Shown here one piece after another: positions 15,461-24,936 of a DNA stretch of 64,000 nucleotides. The position numbers and the translations under genes are program-made. Numbering within the stretch: the first letter of the stretch is position 1; every line of letters starts with the position of its first letter. Below the pieces are notes generated by a model that did no database searches, was not told the origin of the DNA, and saw only the letters and a program-made list of their open reading frames with translations. This stretch comes from Immundisolibacter sp. (lineage in GTDB: Bacteria; Pseudomonadota; Gammaproteobacteria; Immundisolibacterales; Immundisolibacteraceae), in the NCBI RefSeq assembly GCF_014359565.1, contig NZ_JACIZD010000009.1:1-64000 (forward strand). The letters are read 5' to 3'.

Positions 15461-16169
15461 CGGGCGCTGCCAGGCGGTAACCGATGCCGCGGACGGTTTC
15501 GATCAGCGGGCTCGCAAACGGCCGGTCGACCGCCTGGCGCAGACCATGTATGTGCGTGCGCAGGGCATCGCTGTCGGGCGGCAGGTCTGGCCACAGCACG
15601 CGTTCCAGTTCGCTGCGCCGCACCAGGCGTGGCGCGGCGCGCAGCAGGGTCTCCAGCAATTTGAGTTCGGTCGGCGTCAGCGCGAGCGCTTGCCCGGCGC
15701 GCACGGCGCGGGCATTGGCGACGTCCAGTACCAGATCGGCGAAGCGCAGCAGTGACTCCCCGACCGGTTGGCTGCGCCGCAGCAGGGCCTCGATGCGGGC
15801 TTCGAGTTCCGCCAGCGCGAACGGCTTGACCAGGTAGTCGTCCGCGCCGGCGCGCAGGCCCGCCACACGCTGCTCGACCGCATCGCGGGCGGTCAGCATC
15901 AGGATCGGCGTGCGCCGGCCCTGGTCGGCCCGCAGCCGCCGGCACAGTTCCAGGCCGTCCAGGCGCGGCAGGCTCAGGTCCAGCACGATCAGGTCGTAGG
16001 CGCCGCTGCTGGCCAGGGCCAGCCCGGCGAGTCCGTCGCGCGCCGAATCGAGCTCGTAGCCCTGGTCCTCGAAATAGTCGTAGAGGTTCTGCAGCAGGGC
16101 CGCGTTGTCCTCGATGAACAACACCCGAACGCGCGGCGCCGCGGTGTCGCGCTCACGACCCAGAGTCAT
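15450..16169 (-). CDS. OmpR/PhoB-family response regulator (PmrA/QseB-like)
   Basis: 239 residues. Receiver domain with the acidic pair FIEDN (residues 19-22), phospho-acceptor Asp64 in VLDLSLPRLDG, and Lys115 in VKPFALAELEARI. It is followed by a winged-helix DNA-binding domain ending HIHGLRQAVDRPF and IETVRGIGYRL. ATG at 16167-16169. It is transcribed together with the kinase. The two arrays of 11-bp-spaced half-sites in the window (14060-14100 and 4845-4885) are the sort of site this subfamily binds. I therefore take it as their regulator, with the glycosylation operon and the DUF347 gene as targets. Confidence 0.93.
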   Translation of the reverse strand: MTLGRERDTAAPRVRVLFIEDNAALLQNLYDYFEDQGYELDSARDGLAGLALASSGAYDLIVLDLSLPRLDGLELCRRLRADQGRRTPILMLTARDAVEQRVAGLRAGADDYLVKPFALAELEARIEALLRRSQPVGESLLRFADLVLDVANARAVRAGQALALTPTELKLLETLLRAAPRLVRRSELERVLWPDLPPDSDALRTHIHGLRQAVDRPFASPLIETVRGIGYRLAAPGGD

Positions 16170-16366
16170 CGGCGGTCCGGCATAGGGGCTTGGAATGTAG
16201 GCTTGTGCCGCCCGGCAGGGTTCGAGGCGGACGCTGCGGCGGGAAAACGGGTTGCCTTGGGGTGTCGATTGTGGCCGCTGCGGGGTTCAGGCGCCATGCT
16301 GGACCGCAGTGTTCGCCGAACCGTCGGGGTTTACCGCGGCGCCGGCGGCGTACGCTCGGCCCGGCC
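16170..16366. other. Promoter region of the two-component genes
   Basis: This 197-bp spacer lies between the cls stop and the regulator start. I see no 11-bp-spaced array here, so autoregulation through that motif is not supported by the sequence. No gene is visible. Confidence 0.4.
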
Positions 16367-17815
16367 TCACAAATACGGCGAGAACAGCCAGCACAGCGCG
16401 TCCCGGGTGCGCACGGCAAGGCGGCGCTGGCTGATTTCGGTCAGTGTCACCGGGCGCGAACGCTCCCAGGCGGTCGCGAAATGATCCGCCAGCAGGGTGT
16501 TCAGGGCCGCGTCGTACAGCTCGACATTGAGCTCGAAGTTCAGGCGCAGGCTGCGCGGGTCCAGATTCGCCGAACCGACCTGTGCGTAGTCCTCGTCGAT
16601 CAGCAGCAGCTTGCTGTGCACGAACGGCGGCGGCTGGTAGCGCACTTCGACGCCGTGCTGCAGCAGCTCCCACAGCATGTTGCGCGTGGCCCAGTGCACG
16701 TAGGGCAGGTTGTTCTTGCCCGGCAGCAGCACCGACACCTGCACGCCGCGCAGGGCCGCCGCCTGCAGGGCGCCCAGCAGCTCGCGCGATGGCAGGAAGT
16801 AGGGCGTCATGATGCAGATGCGCCGTTGCGCCGCCGACACGGCCACCAGCAGCACCAGCGCCAGGCGGTCCAGGTCCTCGTTGGGGCCGTCGGTGATCAC
16901 CCGGCAGGACGCACTGCCCGGGCCGCTGCCGGCGGGCGCCGGTTCCGGCAGCGCCTGGCCGGTGGCGAAATGCCAGTCCTCGGCGAACACGCTTTCCATC
17001 TGGCCGACCACCGGCCCGCGCAGGCGCAGGTGCAGGTCGATCACCCGGTTGCGGCCGCCGCCGGCCACGCAGTGGTAGTCGGCGATGTTCATGCCGCCGG
17101 TGAAGGCGACTTCGCCATCGACCACCAGCACCTTGCGGTGATTGCGCATGTTCACGTGCAGGCTGGGCGGCCACAGGCGCAGCGGCAGGAACTCGGCCAC
17201 CCGCACGCCGGCTTCCTTGAGCAGTGGCCGTGCCCGCGCCGCCGTGTACCACTGGCCAAGGCCATCGATCAGCACGCACACCGTCACGCCGCGGCGCTGA
17301 GCGGCCTTGAGCGCGTCGATCAGGTCGCGCGCCGCGCCGCTGGCGCCGAAGATGTAGGTCGACAGGTAGATGTAGCGCTCGGCCGAGCGGATGGCCTCGA
17401 TCATGGCCGGGTAGGCCTGCTCGCCGTTGTGCAGCAGTTCGGCCGTGTTGCCCGGCAGGCAGGGGCGATGGCTGATGCGGCCGGAGGCGCGGGCAATCGG
17501 ACCGCCCGGTCCGCCCGCGCTGGCCGGGACATCGGGTGGCGCCGGTTCGGCATCCTCCGCCTGCTCGTAGCCAAACTCCAGCGGCAGCGCAAGGCGCCCG
17601 TGCAGGCGCCGGGCACGGGTGCGGATGCGGTTCACGCCGAACGCCAGGTACAGCAGCGGCCCGCCCAGCGGCAGCAGCAGGGTGATGCCGATCCAGGCCA
17701 GCGCGGAGCGCGGCTCGCGTTTGGTCAGCAGGGCATGCCAGGCGCACAGTAGGCTAAGGCCCGTGTGCAGGCTAAGGACCAGCCAGCCGACCGCCGCCGG
17801 CAGTTCGAATGCCAT
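16367..17815 (-). CDS. cls: Cardiolipin synthase (phospholipase D family)
   Basis: 482 residues. Two N-terminal membrane helices (about 5-25 and 35-60, LSLLCAWHALL and ITLLLPLGGPLLYLAFG) precede two phospholipase-D domains, each with an HxK(x)4D motif: NHRKVLVVDG in the first and VHSKLLLIDEDYAQVGSANL in the second. That is the layout of ClsA-type enzymes, which join two phosphatidylglycerols to cardiolipin and glycerol. Start ATG 17813-17815; the open frame upstream of it runs antisense-like through adhC. It follows adhC by 11 bp and probably shares its transcript. Its stop lies 197 bp from the envelope-stress regulator genes. Confidence 0.93.
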   Translation of the reverse strand: MAFELPAAVGWLVLSLHTGLSLLCAWHALLTKREPRSALAWIGITLLLPLGGPLLYLAFGVNRIRTRARRLHGRLALPLEFGYEQAEDAEPAPPDVPASAGGPGGPIARASGRISHRPCLPGNTAELLHNGEQAYPAMIEAIRSAERYIYLSTYIFGASGAARDLIDALKAAQRRGVTVCVLIDGLGQWYTAARARPLLKEAGVRVAEFLPLRLWPPSLHVNMRNHRKVLVVDGEVAFTGGMNIADYHCVAGGGRNRVIDLHLRLRGPVVGQMESVFAEDWHFATGQALPEPAPAGSGPGSASCRVITDGPNEDLDRLALVLLVAVSAAQRRICIMTPYFLPSRELLGALQAAALRGVQVSVLLPGKNNLPYVHWATRNMLWELLQHGVEVRYQPPPFVHSKLLLIDEDYAQVGSANLDPRSLRLNFELNVELYDAALNTLLADHFATAWERSRPVTLTEISQRRLAVRTRDALCWLFSPYL

Positions 17816-17826
17816 GCCGGACCGGC

Positions 17827-18936
17827 CTAGAACAGGATCACGCTGCGGATGCTCTGGCCGGCATGCATCAGCTCGAAGGCGTGGTTGATCTGCTCCAGCG
17901 GCAGGGTGTGGGTGACGAACTCGTCCACGTGAATCTGTCCGGCCAGGTAGCGGTCCACGTAGCCGGGCAGCTGCGAGCGCCCCTTGACGCCGCCAAACGC
18001 GCTGCCGCGCCACACCCGGCCGGTGACCAGCTGGAAGGGCCGGGTGCGGATTTCCTCGCCGCCGCCGGCCACGCCGATGATGGTCGACTCGCCCCAGCCC
18101 TTGTGGCAGCACTCCAGCGCCGCGCGCATCACATCCACGTTGCCGATGCACTCGAAGGAATAGTCGACGCCGCCGTCGGTCAGCTCGACGATCACGTCCT
18201 GGATCGGCGCCGCATGCTCGGCGGGGTTCACGCAGTCGGTGGCGCCCAGCTGTCGCGCCAGCTCGAACTTGGCGGGGTTCAGGTCGACACCGATGATGCG
18301 TGCGGCGCCGGCCATCACCGCGCCCTGCACGGCGCTAAGACCGATCGCGCCCAGACCGAACACCGCCACCGTCGATCCGGGCTGCACCTTGGCGGTGTTG
18401 AGCACCGCGCCGATGCCGGTGGTGATGCCGCAGCCGAGCAGGCACACCTTGTCCAGTGGCGCGGCGGGGTTGATCCTGGCCACGGCGATTTCCGGCAGCA
18501 CCGTGTATTCGCTGAAGGTGGAGGTGCCCATGTAGTGGAAGACGGTCTTGCCGCGGGCGGTGAAGCGCGACGTGCCGTCCGGCATCAGGCCCTTGCCCTG
18601 CGTGGCGCGGATGGCCTGGCACAGGTTGGTCTTGCCCGAGGTGCAGAACGCGCACTGGCCGCACTCGGGCGTGTACAGCGGAATCACGTGATCGCCGGGC
18701 TTGAGCGTGGTGACGCCGGGGCCGATGTCCTCGACGATGCCGCCGCCCTCGTGGCCCAGGATGGCCGGGAACACGCCCTCCGGGTCGCGGCCGGACAGGG
18801 TGTAGGCATCGGTGTGGCACACACCGGTCGCCACCATGCGCACCAGCACCTCGCCGGCCTTGGGTCCGGCCACTTCGACCTCGTCGATTTCCAGCGGCTG
18901 GCCGGCGGCCCAGGCGATGGCGGCGCGTGCTTTCAT
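17827..18936 (-). CDS. adhC: S-(hydroxymethyl)glutathione dehydrogenase / class III alcohol dehydrogenase
   Basis: 369 residues, the normal length of FrmA/AdhC. Zinc-dependent medium-chain dehydrogenase that oxidises the glutathione adduct of formaldehyde with NAD+. Catalytic zinc ligands lie in [12 protein letters not shown] and [15 protein letters not shown]. The structural zinc site has four Cys in [17 protein letters not shown], and the coenzyme motif is [12 protein letters not shown]. The usual partner gene for S-formylglutathione hydrolase is not next to it. ATG 18934-18936 gives the family N-terminus; a longer frame upstream is not conserved-looking. It probably heads an adhC-cls transcript. 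Confidence 0.95.
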   Translation of the reverse strand: MKARAAIAWAAGQPLEIDEVEVAGPKAGEVLVRMVATGVCHTDAYTLSGRDPEGVFPAILGHEGGGIVEDIGPGVTTLKPGDHVIPLYTPECGQCAFCTSGKTNLCQAIRATQGKGLMPDGTSRFTARGKTVFHYMGTSTFSEYTVLPEIAVARINPAAPLDKVCLLGCGITTGIGAVLNTAKVQPGSTVAVFGLGAIGLSAVQGAVMAGAARIIGVDLNPAKFELARQLGATDCVNPAEHAAPIQDVIVELTDGGVDYSFECIGNVDVMRAALECCHKGWGESTIIGVAGGGEEIRTRPFQLVTGRVWRGSAFGGVKGRSQLPGYVDRYLAGQIHVDEFVTHTLPLEQINHAFELMHAGQSIRSVILF

Positions 18937-19079
18937 GAATCGGCTCCCTGTGTGCGTGGCGTGGCAACGGGGCATTATGCCAACGTGCCGCGCTTGCCCG
19001 TTGGCGGCCGGCCGAATGTCCCAATCAGCGGCCTGTGCGGCTGCTACCATGCAGCCGGCCGTGATTCCGGAGACCTGTC

Positions 19080-19664
19080 ATGGGGCTGCCCCTGCGCGAT
19101 CAACAGCTGCATACCTACGGCGAGTACCTGACCTGGCCGGACGACTTGCGCTACGAGCTGATCGACGGCCGCGCTTACGCCATGTCGCCTGCGCCCACGC
19201 GGCGGCACCAGCAGGTTGTCGGCGAATTGTTCCGGCAGATCGCAAATGCTCTGCAGGGCCACCCATGCCGGGCCTATGCCGCCCCTTTCGATGTGCGCCT
19301 GCCGCGCGGCAACGAGGCCGACGAGGCCATCGACACCGTGGTGCAGCCGGATATCGCCGTGTTCTGCGACCGCAGCCGCCTGGACGAGCGCGGCGCCCGC
19401 GGCGCGCCGGACTGGATCATCGAGGTGCTGTCGCCGGGTACCGCCAGCCACGACCAGCTGCTCAAGCGCGACCTGTACGAACGCCACGGCGTGGCCGAAT
19501 ACTGGCTGGTGCATCCGGGCGACCGGCTGGTCACCGTCTACCGCCTGCGGGACGGCGCCTACGGCAAGCCGCACGTGCAGGAGTTCGCCGGCAGTCTCGG
19601 TCCAACGATTCCGGACCGCGTGCAGGTCGACCTCGATCTGTTGGCGGGCGCGCTTGCCGACTGA
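19080..19664 (+). CDS. Uma2-family endonuclease (DUF820)
   Basis: 194 residues of the Uma2/DUF820 family, PD-(D/E)xK-like nucleases that are abundant in cyanobacteria and scattered in proteobacteria. Visible elements: YELIDGRAYAMSPAPTRRHQ near the N-terminus, then VVQPDIAVFCD with the acidic metal ligand, WIIEVLSPGTASHD, KRDLYERHGVAEYWLVHPGD and RLVTVYRL. GGAGA stands seven bases before the ATG. Its cellular function is unknown. It is divergent from adhC, with a 143-bp intergenic region. It has no partner antitoxin-like gene. Confidence 0.88.
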   Translation: MGLPLRDQQLHTYGEYLTWPDDLRYELIDGRAYAMSPAPTRRHQQVVGELFRQIANALQGHPCRAYAAPFDVRLPRGNEADEAIDTVVQPDIAVFCDRSRLDERGARGAPDWIIEVLSPGTASHDQLLKRDLYERHGVAEYWLVHPGDRLVTVYRLRDGAYGKPHVQEFAGSLGPTIPDRVQVDLDLLAGALAD

Positions 19665-19742
19665 TCCGGGTGGACTGAACGGGGCGCGCCACCGGTGTTT
19701 CGGGATGCCGGTCGGCGCCGAAGGTCTGGCCTGGCGCGGCCG

Positions 19743-20291
19743 TTAATGCGCTGCGCAGATGGCCTTGTAGAGCGCCTGATAACGCGCCGGCGTGACTGTT
19801 GCGTCGAGCGGATCGCTGACGACGCTGGCGGTGCCTGCGGCGATGTCCCAGTCGGCGTCGCGCAGCTGCTGTTCGGCGCGCGGCAGCAGTTCCCGCTCCT
19901 CGCGCTGCAGGTGCGCCCGCTGCGCGGCGATGAATTCGCGGCCGGCGTCCACCAGCCGGTCGCGCATCAAGGTCGCATCGTCCACCTGCACCGCCTCGAG
20001 CAGGCCATAGAACGCGGCGCTGTCGTGAAACAGGCGCTCGTGCTCGGCGATCTGCGCCTGGCAGGCGTCGGCGGCGCCGGGGTCGCTGGCCGCCAGACGC
20101 GCGAACAGCACGTCCTCGACCGGGTGGTGCAGGCGGTTGGGGAACTCGGTGATGTAGGTCATGGCGTCCAGCATCAGGTCGAAATCCACATCCTCGGCCC
20201 GGGCCAGGCGATCGATTTGGGTTTCCAGGACGTTCAGCACCTGCGTCAGGCGCCGGTGATCGTCGTGCAGGCGTTGCGCGAGTGGGTGCAT
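19743..20291 (-). CDS. Hemerythrin-domain protein
   Basis: 182 residues forming a four-helix hemerythrin fold. The di-iron ligands can be followed: His in LHDDHRRL (residues 9-16), NRLHHPVEDVLF with His and Glu, IAEHERLFHD, and AHLQREERELLPRAE with the last His and Glu. Such proteins bind O2, NO or iron, or protect iron-sulfur enzymes. The start codon (20289-20291) lies only 136 bp from the start chosen for the oxygen-sensitive hydrogenase operon, and the two diverge. That suggests coordinated control, with the protein acting as an oxygen buffer or sensor. This is inference from position. No HAMP or signalling domain is attached. Confidence 0.88.
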   Translation of the reverse strand: MHPLAQRLHDDHRRLTQVLNVLETQIDRLARAEDVDFDLMLDAMTYITEFPNRLHHPVEDVLFARLAASDPGAADACQAQIAEHERLFHDSAAFYGLLEAVQVDDATLMRDRLVDAGREFIAAQRAHLQREERELLPRAEQQLRDADWDIAAGTASVVSDPLDATVTPARYQALYKAICAAH

Positions 20292-20308
20292 GGTGGAACC
20301 TCGCAGTC

Positions 20309-20344
20309 GGGTGGCATGACACCCATTTGACACCTTCCGGAAGG
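20309..20344. promoter_or_regulatory. Divergent hemerythrin/hydrogenase control region
   Basis: It holds an inverted repeat GGGTG (20309-20313) with CACCC (20320-20324), a consensus -35 hexamer TTGACA (20327-20332) facing the hydrogenase operon, and a perfect 12-bp palindrome CCTTCCGGAAGG (20333-20344). No canonical FNR or NtrC site is visible. I cannot place a convincing -10 box. Confidence 0.4.
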
Positions 20345-20426
20345 CATCATGTCGATACGGCCTGGCGAGCGCGTTATTGCGCGAGGTCAGAGCCGTGCAC
20401 ACCCGGAGCGGGTCACAATCGAAACC

Positions 20427-21563
20427 ATGCAAGAGCCACCACACACCGTGAAGCTGATCGACCTCGCCGGCCTGCAGGCGCTGTTCGATGCGCTGACCCG
20501 GCGCGGCTACGAGATCGTCGGGCCGGTGCACCGGGACGGCGCCATCGTCTACGACCGCATCGATGCTGTGGCCGAGCTGCCGGCCGGCTGGACCGACCAG
20601 CAGGCGCCGGGCAGCTACCGGCTCACGCGGCGCGACGACGACGCGGTGTTCGGCTACGCCGTCGGGCCGCACTCGTGGAAGCGCTATCTGTTCCCGCCCA
20701 GGCAGACGCTGTTTTCGGTGCAGCGTCTGGACGACGGCGGGCTTAGTTTCAAGCCGGAGCCGATCGACGCGCCGAAACGCGCCTTCATCGGCGTGCGCGC
20801 CTGCGAGCTGGCGGCCATCGGCGTGCAGGACCGGGTGTTCGCCGGCGGCGAGCACGTCGATCCGGCCTACGCGGCGCGGCGCGAGGCGGTGCTGCTGGTG
20901 GCGGTCAACTGCGCGGTGGCGGCCGACACCTGCTTTTGCAGCGCGATGGACACCGGGCCGGCGGTGCGTGGTGGTCATGATCTGGTGCTCACGGAGCTGA
21001 TCGACGCCGCCGGCCAGCGCTTCCTGGTCGAGGCCGGCAGCGCGCTCGGGCGCGAGCTGCTGGCCGGCCTGCCCGGGCCGGCGGCCAGCGCGGATGACAT
21101 CGCCGCTGCCGGCGCGCAGTCGCAGCGCGTCGCCGCCGGGCAGACGCGCCGCATCGATGCCGCCGCGGTGCCGGCGCTGCTCATGCGCAATCTGCAGCAC
21201 CCGCGCTGGGACGCGGTGGCGCAGCGGTGTCTTTCCTGCGCCAACTGCACGCTGGCCTGTCCGACCTGCTTTTGTTCGAGCAACCAGGAAGTCACGGATC
21301 TGGCCGGCGCCGCGCACCGGGAGCGGCACTGGGATTCCTGCTTCAACGTCGAGTTCAGCCACCTCGGTCACGGCAGCGTGCGCGACTCGGTCAAGGCGCG
21401 CTACCGGCAGTGGCTCACGCACAAGCTGGCCACCTGGCACGAGCAGTTCGGGCAAAGCGGCTGCGTCGGCTGCGGGCGCTGCATCAGCTGGTGCCCGGTG
21501 GGCATCGACCTGACCGAAGAGGTGGCCGCCATCGCCGCCAGCGACGCGGGGGGCAGGCCATGA
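20427..21563 (+). CDS. hydB: Hydrogenase beta subunit, 4Fe-4S dicluster (HydB/HyhB type)
   Basis: Electron-transfer subunit of a group 3b cytosolic NADP-linked [NiFe] hydrogenase. About 378 residues. The C-terminal half carries two classical four-cysteine cluster motifs, [14 protein letters not shown] and [12 protein letters not shown]; an [21 protein letters not shown] segment is typical of the family. The frame is open back to an ATG at 20349 with GGAAGG four bases before it. Those 26 extra codons have much lower third-position GC and no family similarity I recognise, so I prefer ATG 20427. First gene of an operon running to hypE at 31798. It passes electrons between the [NiFe] module and the flavin subunit. 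Confidence 0.9.
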   Translation: MQEPPHTVKLIDLAGLQALFDALTRRGYEIVGPVHRDGAIVYDRIDAVAELPAGWTDQQAPGSYRLTRRDDDAVFGYAVGPHSWKRYLFPPRQTLFSVQRLDDGGLSFKPEPIDAPKRAFIGVRACELAAIGVQDRVFAGGEHVDPAYAARREAVLLVAVNCAVAADTCFCSAMDTGPAVRGGHDLVLTELIDAAGQRFLVEAGSALGRELLAGLPGPAASADDIAAAGAQSQRVAAGQTRRIDAAAVPALLMRNLQHPRWDAVAQRCLSCANCTLACPTCFCSSNQEVTDLAGAAHRERHWDSCFNVEFSHLGHGSVRDSVKARYRQWLTHKLATWHEQFGQSGCVGCGRCISWCPVGIDLTEEVAAIAASDAGGRP

Positions 21564-22027
21564 CGCTGCGCGAACTGGTCGCGAGCCAGCGCTTCTGCCA
21601 GGGGCTGAGCGAGGGCCAGTGCGGGGAGCTGGCGGCCTGCGCCAGCGAGCGGCAGTTCGCCCCGGGCGAGTTTTTGCTGCGCCAGCACGCCCCGGCGGAC
21701 ACGTTCTATTGGGTGCTGGAAGGGCAGGTGAAAATCCGGCTCGCCCTGCCGGGGCAGGGCCTGGTGACGCTGGAAACCCTAGGCCCGGACGAGGCGGTCG
21801 GCTGGTCGTGGTTTGCGCCGCCGTATCGCTGCCAGTTCGACGCGCTGGCGACCACGCCGACGCGCACGCTGGCCTTTGCCGCCGCGCCGCTGCGGGCGCT
21901 CATGGAGCGCGATCCGACGGTCGGTTGCGCCGTGCTCAAGGTGCTGGTGTCGACGCTCAGCGAGCGCGTGCAGTCCTGCCGCCTGCAGGTGCTGGACGTC
22001 TATGCCCCGCCGGGAGGACGGCGATGA
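21560..22027 (+). CDS. Cyclic-nucleotide-binding-domain protein without DNA-binding domain
   Basis: 155 residues. One cNMP-binding (Crp-like) beta-roll, recognisable from [30 protein letters not shown] and [17 protein letters not shown], followed by an alpha-helical segment that ends where a Crp/Fnr helix-turn-helix would begin. At about 155 residues it has no room for that domain. It overlaps both neighbours by 4 bp (ATGA), between the beta and gamma hydrogenase subunits. It is therefore co-made with the enzyme and may be an accessory or regulatory subunit rather than a transcription factor. The usual Arg of the cAMP pocket is not clearly present. Genes like this occur in other proteobacterial group 3b operons, but I know of no assigned function. 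Confidence 0.85.
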   Translation: MTLRELVASQRFCQGLSEGQCGELAACASERQFAPGEFLLRQHAPADTFYWVLEGQVKIRLALPGQGLVTLETLGPDEAVGWSWFAPPYRCQFDALATTPTRTLAFAAAPLRALMERDPTVGCAVLKVLVSTLSERVQSCRLQVLDVYAPPGGRR

Positions 22028-22854
22028 GCGCGCCCGCCGAACCCACGCTGCCGGCGCCGTACCGCATCGTCGGGCGCCGCCAGGACAGCGCCGACGTGTT
22101 TACCTGGACGGTCGAGCCGCTCGGGGAACCGGCGCTCACCTTCCTGCCCGGCCAGTTCAACATGCTGTACGCCTACGGCATCGGCGAGGTGCCGGTGTCG
22201 ATCAGCAGCGCGGCGGCCGGCGAGCCCCTGCTGCACACGATCCGCGCCGTGGGCAGCGTGACGCGGCCGATGGCGGCGCTGCCGGTGGGCACGGTGATCG
22301 GCCGGCGCGGCCCCTACGGCAGCGCCTGGCCGCTGGCCGAGGCCGAAGGCGGCGATCTGCTGATCGTCGCCGGTGGCCTGGGCTTGGCGCCGCTGCGCCC
22401 GGCCATCCTCGGGGCGCTGGCCCGGCGTGCGCAGTTCGGGCGGCTGTGCCTGCTCTACGGCACGCGCGGCCCGGCCGATGTGCTGTTCGCGGACCAGCTG
22501 GCCGCCTGGCGTGCGCGCGGTGATCTGGAGTTGCGCGTGACGGTGGACCGCGCCACGCCCGACTGGACCGGCGAGGTCGGCGTGGTGACGCGCCTGATCG
22601 CCCGCGCCGACGTCGATCCGGCGCGCACCACCGCCCTGGTGTGCGGGCCGGAGATCATGATGCGCTTCGCCGGCGAGGCGCTGCTGCGCCGTGGCGTGCC
22701 GGCGACGGCGATTCACCTGTCGCTGGAGCGCAACATGAAATGCGCGGTCGGCTACTGCGGCCACTGCCAGCTGGGGCCGCATTTCATCTGCCGCGACGGC
22801 CCGGTGCTGGCCTGGCCACGCCTGGCGGGCCTGCTCGACGTGGCGGAGCTGTGA
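22024..22854 (+). CDS. hydG: Hydrogenase gamma subunit, FAD/NAD(P)-binding (HydG/HyhG type)
   Basis: 276 residues. Ferredoxin-NADP reductase-like module: FAD-binding segment with [20 protein letters not shown], pyrophosphate/NAD segment [17 protein letters not shown], and [21 protein letters not shown]-terminal [2Fe-2S]-type cysteine cluster follows ([15 protein letters not shown], later FICRDGPVL). It exchanges electrons between NAD(P)(H) and the iron-sulfur chain of the hydrogenase. The start overlaps the previous stop by 4 bp, and the small-subunit gene begins two bases after its stop. Similar subunits occur in dihydroorotate dehydrogenase B, but the neighbours exclude that reading. Confidence 0.93.
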   Translation: MSAPAEPTLPAPYRIVGRRQDSADVFTWTVEPLGEPALTFLPGQFNMLYAYGIGEVPVSISSAAAGEPLLHTIRAVGSVTRPMAALPVGTVIGRRGPYGSAWPLAEAEGGDLLIVAGGLGLAPLRPAILGALARRAQFGRLCLLYGTRGPADVLFADQLAAWRARGDLELRVTVDRATPDWTGEVGVVTRLIARADVDPARTTALVCGPEIMMRFAGEALLRRGVPATAIHLSLERNMKCAVGYCGHCQLGPHFICRDGPVLAWPRLAGLLDVAEL

Positions 22855-22855
22855 C

Positions 22856-23641
22856 ATGAGCGCAGCCGCCAAACCGCGTCTTGCCGTGTGGAAGTTCGCC
22901 TCCTGCGACGGCTGCCAGCTGAGCCTGCTCGACTGCGAGGACGAGCTGCTGGCGGTGGCCGACGGGGTCGAGATCGCCCTGTTCCCGGAAGCCTCCAGCC
23001 GCATGCTGCCGGGGCCGTACGACGTGTCGCTGGTGGAGGGCTCGATCACCACCGCGCACGATCGCGAGCGCATCCGGGACGTGCGCGCGCAGTCGCGGCT
23101 GCTGGTGACCATCGGCGCCTGCGCCACCGCCGGCGGCATCCAGGCGCTGCGCAACCTGCGCGACGTGGAGGAGTGGAAGCGGATTGTCTACGCGCGGCCG
23201 GACTGGATCGACAGCCTGGCCACCTCGACGCCGATCGCCGCCCACGTCAAGGTCGACTACGAACTGCGCGGCTGCCCGGTGAACAAGGCCCAGCTGCTGG
23301 AACTGCTGGCCGCGCTGCTGGCCGGGCGGCGGCCGAACGTGGCCACCTCCAGCGTGTGCGAGGAATGCAAGGCCCGCGGCACGCCGTGCGTGCTGGTGGC
23401 CCACGGCACGCCGTGCCTGGGGCCGGTCACGCAGGCCGGCTGCGGCGCCATCTGCCCTGCCTACCACCGCGGCTGCTACGGCTGCTTCGGGCCCAAGGAA
23501 ACGCCCAATCCGGCGGCACTGAGCGAGCAGCTGCTGGCCCTGGGCATGGATCGGGCGGCGCTCGGGCGTTTCTACCGCACCTTCAACGCCGCCGCGCCGG
23601 CCTTCGGCGACGAGGCCCAGCGCCATGACCCACAGCCATGA
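22856..23641 (+). CDS. hydD: [NiFe] hydrogenase small (delta) subunit, group 3b type
   Basis: 261 residues. Iron-sulfur subunit that carries electrons away from the [NiFe] centre. Proximal-cluster ligands start with [14 protein letters not shown] (Cys17 and Cys20), continue with [16 protein letters not shown] and [11 protein letters not shown]. The C-terminal half has further cysteines in [29 protein letters not shown] and [13 protein letters not shown]. There is no Tat signal peptide, as expected for a cytoplasmic bidirectional enzyme. It overlaps the large-subunit gene by 4 bp. Confidence 0.95.
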   Translation: MSAAAKPRLAVWKFASCDGCQLSLLDCEDELLAVADGVEIALFPEASSRMLPGPYDVSLVEGSITTAHDRERIRDVRAQSRLLVTIGACATAGGIQALRNLRDVEEWKRIVYARPDWIDSLATSTPIAAHVKVDYELRGCPVNKAQLLELLAALLAGRRPNVATSSVCEECKARGTPCVLVAHGTPCLGPVTQAGCGAICPAYHRGCYGCFGPKETPNPAALSEQLLALGMDRAALGRFYRTFNAAAPAFGDEAQRHDPQP

Positions 23642-24933
23642 CTGAAACCACCCGCACCATCGAGGTCAACCAGCTGGCCCGCGTCGAGGGGGAGGGCGCG
23701 CTGCACCTGGCCATCGACGGCGGGCAGCTGACCGTCGCCGAGCTGCGCATCTTCGAGCCGCCGCGCTATTTCGAGGCCCTGCTGCGCGGGCGCGACTGCC
23801 GCGAGGCGCCGGACATCACCGCCCGCATCTGCGGCATCTGCCCGGTGGCCTATCTGATGAGTTCCTGCGCCGCCATCGAGGACCTGTGCGGCCTGCGCGT
23901 GCCGGCGCCGCTTGTCGACCTGCGGCGCCTGCTGTACTGCGGCGAGTGGATCGAAAGCCACGTGCTGCACATGTTCATGCTGCACCTGCCGGATTTTCTG
24001 GGCTACCCGGACGCGGTCAGCATGGCCCGGGAACACGGCGATCTGGTGCGCGCGGCCCTGCGCATCAAAAAGGCCGGCAACGGCATCGTGGCGCTGCTGG
24101 GCGGGCGCGAGATCCATCCCATCAACGTGCGCATCGGCGGCTTCTACCGCCTGCCGACGCGGGCGGAACTGGCACCCCTGCGCGATGAACTTGCCTTTGC
24201 GCTCGACGCCGCCGAGCAGGCGCTGGTGCCGCTGGCGGCGCTCGATTTCCCGGATTTCGAGCGCGACTACACCTTCGTCGCCCTGCGCCACGACAGCGAG
24301 TACCCGATGGGCCGCGGTCGGCTGGTGTCCAGCGACGGCGTGGACCTGCCAGTCGCCCGCTACGACGACTACCTCACCGAACACCACGTCCGGCACTCGA
24401 CCTCGCTGCACAGCCGCACCGCCGACGGCGGCGTGGTGCACCTGGGCCCGCTGGCGCGCTATGCCCTGAACCACGACCGCCTCACGCCGCGTGCGCGGGC
24501 GGCGGCCGCGGCGGCGGGCCTCCCGCCGGTGGTGCGCAACCCGTTTCGTAGCATCCAGGTACGCGGCGTGGAGGTGGTGCTGGCGCTCGAGGAGGCGCTG
24601 CGCCTGATCGACGGCTACGTTCCCGGCGACACGCCGGCGGCGGCCTTCGAGCCGCGCGCCGGCATCGGCTACGGCGCCACCGAGGCGCCGCGCGGCGTGC
24701 TCTATCACCGCTACGCAGTGGACGCGGCCGGCCTGATCACGGACGCCAAGATCGTCGCCCCGACCTCGGTCAACCAGGCCGTGATCGAGGCGGATCTGCG
24801 CCACTACGTGGAGCCGAACCTGCACCAGCCGGACGAGGCGCTGCGCGCCGTGTGCGAAACCGCCATCCGCAACTACGACCCGTGCATCTCCTGCTCGGCG
24901 CATTTCCTGAAGCTGACCGTGGAGCGGCGCTGA
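23638..24933 (+). CDS. hydA: [NiFe] hydrogenase large (alpha) subunit, group 3b type
   Basis: 431 residues. Holds the [NiFe] active site. The N-terminal pair of nickel cysteines is in RICGICP (Cys65 and Cys68) and the C-terminal pair in DPCISCSAH (Cys416 and Cys419). After His422 a nine-residue tail remains. It should be cut off by the protease encoded next door once nickel is inserted. The full set of four cysteines implies a catalytic protein rather than a Complex I relative. Length and subunit order (beta, gamma, delta, alpha) are those of NADP-reducing sulfhydrogenase-like group 3b enzymes. Reaction: H2 with NADP+ to NADPH and H+, reversible. Confidence 0.95.
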   Translation: MTETTRTIEVNQLARVEGEGALHLAIDGGQLTVAELRIFEPPRYFEALLRGRDCREAPDITARICGICPVAYLMSSCAAIEDLCGLRVPAPLVDLRRLLYCGEWIESHVLHMFMLHLPDFLGYPDAVSMAREHGDLVRAALRIKKAGNGIVALLGGREIHPINVRIGGFYRLPTRAELAPLRDELAFALDAAEQALVPLAALDFPDFERDYTFVALRHDSEYPMGRGRLVSSDGVDLPVARYDDYLTEHHVRHSTSLHSRTADGGVVHLGPLARYALNHDRLTPRARAAAAAAGLPPVVRNPFRSIQVRGVEVVLALEEALRLIDGYVPGDTPAAAFEPRAGIGYGATEAPRGVLYHRYAVDAAGLITDAKIVAPTSVNQAVIEADLRHYVEPNLHQPDEALRAVCETAIRNYDPCISCSAHFLKLTVERR

Positions 24934-24936
24934 GCG

